From positions 1 to 5,097 of the forward strand of contig CAMDKJ010000135.1 of NCBI GenBank assembly GCA_945900705.1: a DNA stretch of 5,097 bases, given 5' to 3'. Of this stretch, positions 4,175 to 5,097 are shown one piece after another (position 1 is the first letter of the stretch; every line of letters starts with the position of its first letter). The position numbers and the translations under genes are program-made. This DNA is from Bifidobacterium breve (GTDB lineage: Bacteria > Actinomycetota > Actinomycetes > S36-B12). Under the pieces are notes generated by a model. That model had not been told where the DNA came from. It saw only the letters and a program-made list of their open reading frames with translations, and did no database searches.

Positions 4175-5097
4175 GTTCAACGTCCGGGCCGTACTTCCAG
4201 AACCCTTGGTGCCCCTAGAGGCTTTGGCCAATAACTTGCGTTGGTGCTGGAACCCAGCCACCCGCGACCTGTTTGCGGCTATGGACGCCAAAATGTGGAA
4301 GTCATTGGGCCAGGACCCAGTTCGCCTACTCGGTGAAATAACAGCGGAGCGATTGGCCGAGTTGGCCGCCGACGAAGGCTACGTGGGCTGGGTGCGCGAG
4401 CGGGCCGACGATCTGCAGAATTACCTCACCGCCGACCGCTGGTTTCAAACCTTGGGTGCTGATGCCCCTGCTGGCATCGCCTACTTCTCACCGGAGTACG
4501 GCATCACTTCGGCGCTTCCGCAGTACTCCGGCGGCCTTGGGATTTTGGCCGGCGATCACCTGAAAGCAGCGAGTGACCTAGGCGTGCCGCTAATTGCAAT
4601 CGGCCTGTTTTACCGCGCTGGATATTTTCGCCAGTCGCTCTCAACCGATGGGTGGCAACAGGAGCAGTACCCCTTATGTGATCCAGACGGTAGTCCGGTG
4701 TCGCTGTTGCGTGAAGCTGATGGCACCTCGGTAAAAGTTTCAGTGGGTTTGCCGGGGGGACGCAAGATTTGGGCGCGAATCTGGATAGCACAGGTTGGGC
4801 GCGTGCCGTTGCTGATGCTGGACTCCGATGTCGAGGAGAACGCTTCATCCGAGCGTGACGTCACCGATCGGCTGTATGGCGGTGGCGGGGAGCACCGGTT
4901 GCAGCAGGAGATGCTGCTTGGCATCGGCGGGGTCAGGGCACTCCGCGCCTACTGCCGGCTAACCGGGCGCACCGCACCCGAGGTATTTCATACCAACGAG
5001 GGCCACGCAGGATTCCTCGGGTTCGAGCGCATCCGCGAATTGCTTTCGGAAAACCCTGACATGGACTTCGATGAAGCCCTTGAGGTGATACGCGCGG
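4158..5097 (+). CDS. glgP: Alpha-glucan (glycogen) phosphorylase GlgP, N-terminal 313 residues (cut by window edge)
   Basis: GlgP is a PLP-dependent GT35 enzyme that releases glucose 1-phosphate from the non-reducing ends of alpha-1,4-glucan in the cytosol. The start is GTG at 4158, giving MRAIRRFNVRAVLPEPL, which matches recalled M. tuberculosis GlgP (MKALRRFTVRAHLPERL). An in-frame TAA at 4152-4154 rules out a longer protein. NLRWCWNPATRDLFAAMD (26-43) and IAYFSPEYGI (107-116) follow. Then come YSGGLGILAGDHLKAASDLG (123-142), IWIAQVGRVPLLMLDSD (208-224), DRLYGGGGEHRLQQEML (237-253) and FHTNEGHAGFLG (277-288). All are typical of the actinobacterial branch of about 850 residues. The PLP-binding lysine lies in the missing C-terminal half. 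There is no Shine-Dalgarno before the GTG; the upstream ORF may supply ribosomes. It is divergent from glgE-glgB, separating glucan breakdown from synthesis. Confidence 0.96.
   Translation, partial: MRAIRRFNVRAVLPEPLVPLEALANNLRWCWNPATRDLFAAMDAKMWKSLGQDPVRLLGEITAERLAELAADEGYVGWVRERADDLQNYLTADRWFQTLGADAPAGIAYFSPEYGITSALPQYSGGLGILAGDHLKAASDLGVPLIAIGLFYRAGYFRQSLSTDGWQQEQYPLCDPDGSPVSLLREADGTSVKVSVGLPGGRKIWARIWIAQVGRVPLLMLDSDVEENASSERDVTDRLYGGGGEHRLQQEMLLGIGGVRALRAYCRLTGRTAPEVFHTNEGHAGFLGFERIRELLSENPDMDFDEALEVIRA

Noticed and set aside
4504..4924. Minus-strand frames of 104-114 codons over glgP
   Set aside because: They are antisense to well-conserved GlgP motifs and have no coding features of their own.

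Overview
The window looks like an actinobacterial chromosome of moderate GC content. The main evidence is gene order. A glgE-glgB pair on the minus strand (GlgB cut by the left edge) is divergent from glgP on the plus strand (cut by the right edge). From memory, this is the arrangement around Rv1326c-Rv1327c-Rv1328 in Mycobacterium tuberculosis, and all three proteins align by eye with those mycobacterial sequences. I cannot name the genus.

Layout from left to right: the start of glgB (1-429, minus); complete glgE (429-2423, minus), whose stop overlaps the glgB start by one base; a short interval with a nested inverted repeat (2424-2561); two small tandem minus-strand peptide genes, A (2562-2726) and B (2805-2987); a 234-base interval with a palindrome and a stem-loop; a plus-strand gene for a small secreted four-cysteine protein (3222-3671); a third minus-strand peptide gene, C (3755-3937); an interval holding a possible short upstream reading frame; and the first 313 codons of glgP (4158-5097, plus).

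The three glg enzymes belong to alpha-glucan metabolism. GlgE lengthens linear glucan from maltose 1-phosphate, GlgB adds alpha-1,6 branches, and GlgP releases glucose 1-phosphate from chain ends. The two synthetic genes look translationally coupled, and the degradative gene is transcribed away from them.

The unusual part is the roughly 1.7 kb between glgE and glgP. It holds three paralogous 54-60 residue peptides with one plan: a short variable N-terminus, a strongly conserved 29-residue block (SSAP[TS]DRLALGV[GC]WVRP...IGG[TA]L[NR]P[ST]), a hypervariable segment of 7 or 13 residues, and a conserved C-terminus containing CFEGN[ED]. All three have GGAG exactly 6 bases before an ATG. A and B are 83/86 identical in DNA over the conserved block, yet their central segments do not align. 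This pattern resembles a family of precursors for ribosomally made, modified peptides (RiPPs). I recognise no family, and no modification enzyme, protease or transporter lies in the window, so that reading is an inference. The secreted four-cysteine protein sits within the cluster and is a possible partner, but nothing in the sequence proves a link.
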